Below are positions 61,707 through 64,000 of a stretch of 64,000 bases of DNA, piece by piece (the first letter of the stretch is position 1; each line of letters begins with the position of its first letter). A program made the translations under genes and the position numbers. Below the pieces are notes generated by a model. The model saw only the letters and a program-made list of their open reading frames with translations. It searched no databases and had not been told where the DNA came from. This stretch comes from Mycolicibacterium phocaicum (GTDB taxonomy: Bacteria > Actinomycetota > Actinomycetes > Mycobacteriales > Mycobacteriaceae): positions 5,208,001 to 5,272,000 of the forward strand of contig NZ_AP022616.1 in NCBI RefSeq assembly GCF_010731115.1, in the 5' to 3' direction.

Positions 61707-61732
61707 TGACCGCCACCGCCCAATCGCCGGGG

Positions 61733-62182
61733 TCAGTGCAGCGAGGCTCGGCAGTTGTCCAAGTAGCTGCGGAGGGTTTGGCGCTGCCGTGGATTCAGGC
61801 CCGAAACCATCGTCGCTTCCAGTTCGGCAACGACTTTGCTGCACTCTGCCAGCAGGCGATGACCGCCGTCGGTCAGGCTGATCAGCATGCGGCGCTTGTG
61901 ATTGGGGTCAGCGCGACGCGTGATCAGGTCGAGGCGCTGCAACGTGTCGACCATCTCGCCCATTGTTTGGGCGGTGACAAAGGAATGCCGCGCCAGGTCG
62001 GCAGCCGACAACCGCGCACTGTGCTGAAGAACGGTGAGTGCGGTGTACTGCGGGGCCGTGATGCCGTACGGGCGCAACAGCGCGTCCAGGTGCGACCGGA
62101 TTCCCAACTCAACCTGCTTTATCGCGTACAACAGCGACGGATTATGTTGTTGTCCAACACTTTCAAGTTCCATAGCAGGCAT
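61733..62182 (-). CDS. MarR family regulator
   Basis: From ATG 62182 the product is 149 residues. It has the MarR winged helix (ITAPQYTALTVLQHSARLSA, then AQTMGEMVDTLQRLDLITRR and MLISLTDGGHRLL). It is divergent from the aldehyde dehydrogenase gene, a likely target, and GGAG sits 9 bases ahead of this ATG; ATG 62173 is an alternative. Phenolic aldehydes or acids are usual ligands in this setting. Confidence 0.82.
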   Translation of the reverse strand: MPAMELESVGQQHNPSLLYAIKQVELGIRSHLDALLRPYGITAPQYTALTVLQHSARLSAADLARHSFVTAQTMGEMVDTLQRLDLITRRADPNHKRRMLISLTDGGHRLLAECSKVVAELEATMVSGLNPRQRQTLRSYLDNCRASLH

Positions 62183-62292
62183 GATGCTGGGCTCCAATTC
62201 GTGCCAGGAGTGTCAGGTTCCCTGCCTACTTTAGCGGGCCGCCAAGCAATGGGCGACAAGTGCACCCCGCAGGCCCTGACCACACGACTCCG

Positions 62293-62321
62293 CCGACCGG
62301 CGTGCGTACACCGCCGGTCGG
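62293..62321. promoter_or_regulatory. Palindrome upstream of the aldehyde dehydrogenase
   Basis: CCGACCGGCG (62293-62302) and CGCCGGTCGG (62312-62321) form a perfect 10-bp inverted repeat around TGCGTACAC, 50 bases before the dehydrogenase start. It may be the operator of the divergent MarR protein, although it could also fold as an RNA hairpin. Confidence 0.5.
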
Positions 62322-62370
62322 TGTGCAAACCCGCCGGCATACCCGCCTCCCGCCTGTCAGTGAAGGAACG

Positions 62371-63858
62371 ATGATGACCGCCACTACTGCGAGTCCGACG
62401 ACCGTCGCCCGCCCAGTGCTTGCCAACGAATACGGCCTTTTTGTCGATGGGCAGCGACGCCCGGCCAGCGATGGCGGACTTACCGACGTACTCGACCCCG
62501 CGACCGGCGCTGTAGTCACCCATGTGGCCTCTGCGCAGGCGGTGGACGTCGATGACGCCGTCGCCGCCGCACGCGCCGCCTTCGACGACGGCCGCTGGGC
62601 GAACCTTCCCGCGCGCGAACGGGCCCGAGTGCTGACGCGCGCTGCTGAGCTGATCCGGACCCGAGCCGACGAATTGGTCGCCACCGAGAGTATCGATGTT
62701 GGCAAACCAGTATCGCTCTGTAGGCCAGTCGATGTCTTGACCGCGGCCGACCAGTACGAGTACGCCGCGGCGTTGGCGCACACTCTGGGCGGACATACGC
62801 GTCCCACTCCGCTGCCTGCCCATGCCTACACCTGTCGTGAGCCCCTCGGTGTGGTCGCCGCGATCACTCCATTCAACTTCCCGTTGATTCTGTCGAGCAC
62901 CAAATTGGCGCCGGCGTTGGCTGCGGGTAACACTGTCGTGCACAAGCCCTCTGACGAGACACCGCTCAGTGCCCTGGTGATGGCCGAAATCCTCACCGAG
63001 GCAGGAGTTCCGGCGGGCGTGCTCAACGTGGTGACTGGCCCTGGGCAGGTTGTCGGGGAAGCGCTGCTTCGTCACCCTAACGTCGACAAAATCGCCTTTA
63101 CCGGTTCGACGGGGATAGGCCGTCACGCCGGTGCGCTCGCGGGGGAGGGCCTCAAGCCGATCACATTGGAGCTGGGTGGCAACGCGGCCAACATTGTTTT
63201 CGCTGACGCCGATCTCGACCGTGCGATCCCGGCGATCATCAAGGCTTTCACCTTCAACGCGGGCCAGTTCTGCATGGGCGGGCCGCGGCTGCTTGTCGCG
63301 GCCGAAATCTATGAGACGGTGCTGGCGATACTCGCCGAGGCGGTGCCGACGGTACCTGTTGGTGATCCGTTTGATCCCAGCACGTTGATGGGGCCCATGG
63401 TCGGTGAGCGGCATTTGCGCAAAGTCGAGGAGTACGTGGCTTTGGCCCGTACCGAGGGCGCGCGGATCATCGCCGGTGGCCACCGCATTGACGCCGGTGG
63501 CGGATTCTTCCACGCACCCACAGTTATTGCCGATCTGGACAACGGTAGTGCGGTGGTTCAGGAAGAGATTTTCGGACCGGTCCTGACTGTGCAGCCTTTC
63601 GCCGATGAAGCGGAGGCGGTCGCCCTTGCGAATAGCACACCGTACGGCTTGGCATCGGGATTGCAGACGTCCGACATCGGCCGCGCGCACCGAGTGGCTG
63701 CTGCCCTGCACGCCGGGATCGTCTGGGTCAACGATTGGGCCCTGTTGGACCCCTCGATCCCGTTCGGAGGAGTCAAGCAGTCCGGGTTCGGCCGGGAGTA
63801 CGGCGCCGAGGTGCTCGAGTCCTACACCAAGACCAAGTCCGTCGTCATCGCGCTGTAA
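62371..63858 (+). CDS. Aldehyde dehydrogenase (vanillin/coniferyl aldehyde type)
   Basis: The 495-residue product has the full ALDH set: PWN-like ITPFNFPLILSSTKLAPAL, the Glu in TLELGGNAANIVFADADL, the catalytic Cys in FNAGQFCMGGPR (near residue 300), and PFGGVKQSGFGREYG at the end. It would oxidise an aromatic aldehyde such as vanillin or coniferyl aldehyde to the acid. GAAGGAAC precedes the first of two tandem ATGs. Downstream is a zinc alcohol dehydrogenase. Confidence 0.85.
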   Translation: MMTATTASPTTVARPVLANEYGLFVDGQRRPASDGGLTDVLDPATGAVVTHVASAQAVDVDDAVAAARAAFDDGRWANLPARERARVLTRAAELIRTRADELVATESIDVGKPVSLCRPVDVLTAADQYEYAAALAHTLGGHTRPTPLPAHAYTCREPLGVVAAITPFNFPLILSSTKLAPALAAGNTVVHKPSDETPLSALVMAEILTEAGVPAGVLNVVTGPGQVVGEALLRHPNVDKIAFTGSTGIGRHAGALAGEGLKPITLELGGNAANIVFADADLDRAIPAIIKAFTFNAGQFCMGGPRLLVAAEIYETVLAILAEAVPTVPVGDPFDPSTLMGPMVGERHLRKVEEYVALARTEGARIIAGGHRIDAGGGFFHAPTVIADLDNGSAVVQEEIFGPVLTVQPFADEAEAVALANSTPYGLASGLQTSDIGRAHRVAAALHAGIVWVNDWALLDPSIPFGGVKQSGFGREYGAEVLESYTKTKSVVIAL

Positions 63859-63883
63859 TCCACCGCGAGAACAGGAACCTCCC

Positions 63884-64000
63884 ATGACGATCACCACGAC
63901 CGCCGCAGTTGTCGAAAACGGCGGTGCCGCATTCGAACTCGAAGAAGTGCAACTCGACCAGCCGCGCCCCAACGAGGTGCTGGTGCGTCTCGTGGCCGCC
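63884..64000 (+). CDS. Zinc-type alcohol dehydrogenase, N-terminal fragment
   Basis: 39 codons remain before the right edge, starting from ATG 63884 with AGGAACC upstream. The start (TTTAAVVENGGAAFELEEV, then PRPNEVLVRLVAA) is the usual GroES-like beginning of medium-chain dehydrogenases, including aryl-alcohol dehydrogenases. With the neighbouring ALDH it would interconvert aromatic alcohols and aldehydes. The zinc and cofactor sites lie outside the window. Confidence 0.7.
   Translation, partial: MTITTTAAVVENGGAAFELEEVQLDQPRPNEVLVRLVAA

Overview
The window is high-GC actinobacterial DNA that looks like an environmental Mycobacterium or Mycolicibacterium. The backbone genes imuA'-imuB, a nucleoside hydrolase, an AcrA1-type double reductase and an HtdY-type hydratase keep the neighbourhood known from M. 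tuberculosis Rv3395c-Rv3389c. A mycobacterial LexA box, a PknH-type sensor domain and a mycothiol-dependent formaldehyde dehydrogenase agree with this. The genus is inferred from gene content and not from any rRNA.

Layout. (1) 1-3020: N-terminus of an exported protein, a Thr/Pro-rich lipoprotein, and the SOS mutasome pair imuA'-imuB behind a LexA box. (2) 3181-15480: a contractile injection system (CIS) operon inserted between imuB and the nucleoside hydrolase. It encodes a cap-like protein, sheath, tube, proline-rich protein, LysM tube-adaptor, VgrG-like spike, PAAR-like tip, gp25, a baseplate J protein fused to an Asp-box propeller, a tail protein I, and a membrane-anchored PASTA protein, followed by three membrane-protein genes, one a ceramidase-like (CREST) hydrolase. 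No AAA+ ATPase, tape measure, capsid or terminase gene is present. (3) 15578-18180: secreted protein, PknH-like sensor membrane protein coupled to a Thr-rich lipoprotein, and an SDR remnant. (4) 18221-27086: ohrR-ohr with an operator, a large hairpin, nucleoside hydrolase, acyl-CoA reductase, hydratase, then small proteins and a DUF899/SRPBCC/FAD-monooxygenase group. (5) 27487-31537: a vapBC toxin-antitoxin pair whose toxin is cut by an IS3-family element, which is itself interrupted by a group II intron with a complete reverse transcriptase.

(6) 32013-49196: catabolic genes of unknown substrate with their own HxlR, TetR (two) and PucR-type regulators. They include several short-chain dehydrogenases, a hydrolase, a flavoprotein, a nitrilase-fold protein without its catalytic triad, a [3Fe-4S]-type ferredoxin, a DJ-1/SRPBCC fusion, an acyl-CoA dehydrogenase plus kinase-like phosphotransferase, and a decayed second acyl-CoA dehydrogenase. 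(7) 49537-64000: a lignin-type aromatic pathway. A eugenol/vanillyl-alcohol oxidase and aldehyde dehydrogenase would make hydroxybenzoates, PobA would make protocatechuate, and a complete pcaHGBDCFIJ operon would take this to succinyl-CoA and acetyl-CoA. An S-(hydroxymethyl)mycothiol dehydrogenase with a metallo-beta-lactamase partner sits inside the cluster and would handle formaldehyde. Three copies of one operator (TTTCAnTCArYGAAA) lie in front of pcaH/IclR, the dehydrogenase, and pobA/oxidase, so a single IclR regulator probably controls the whole group.
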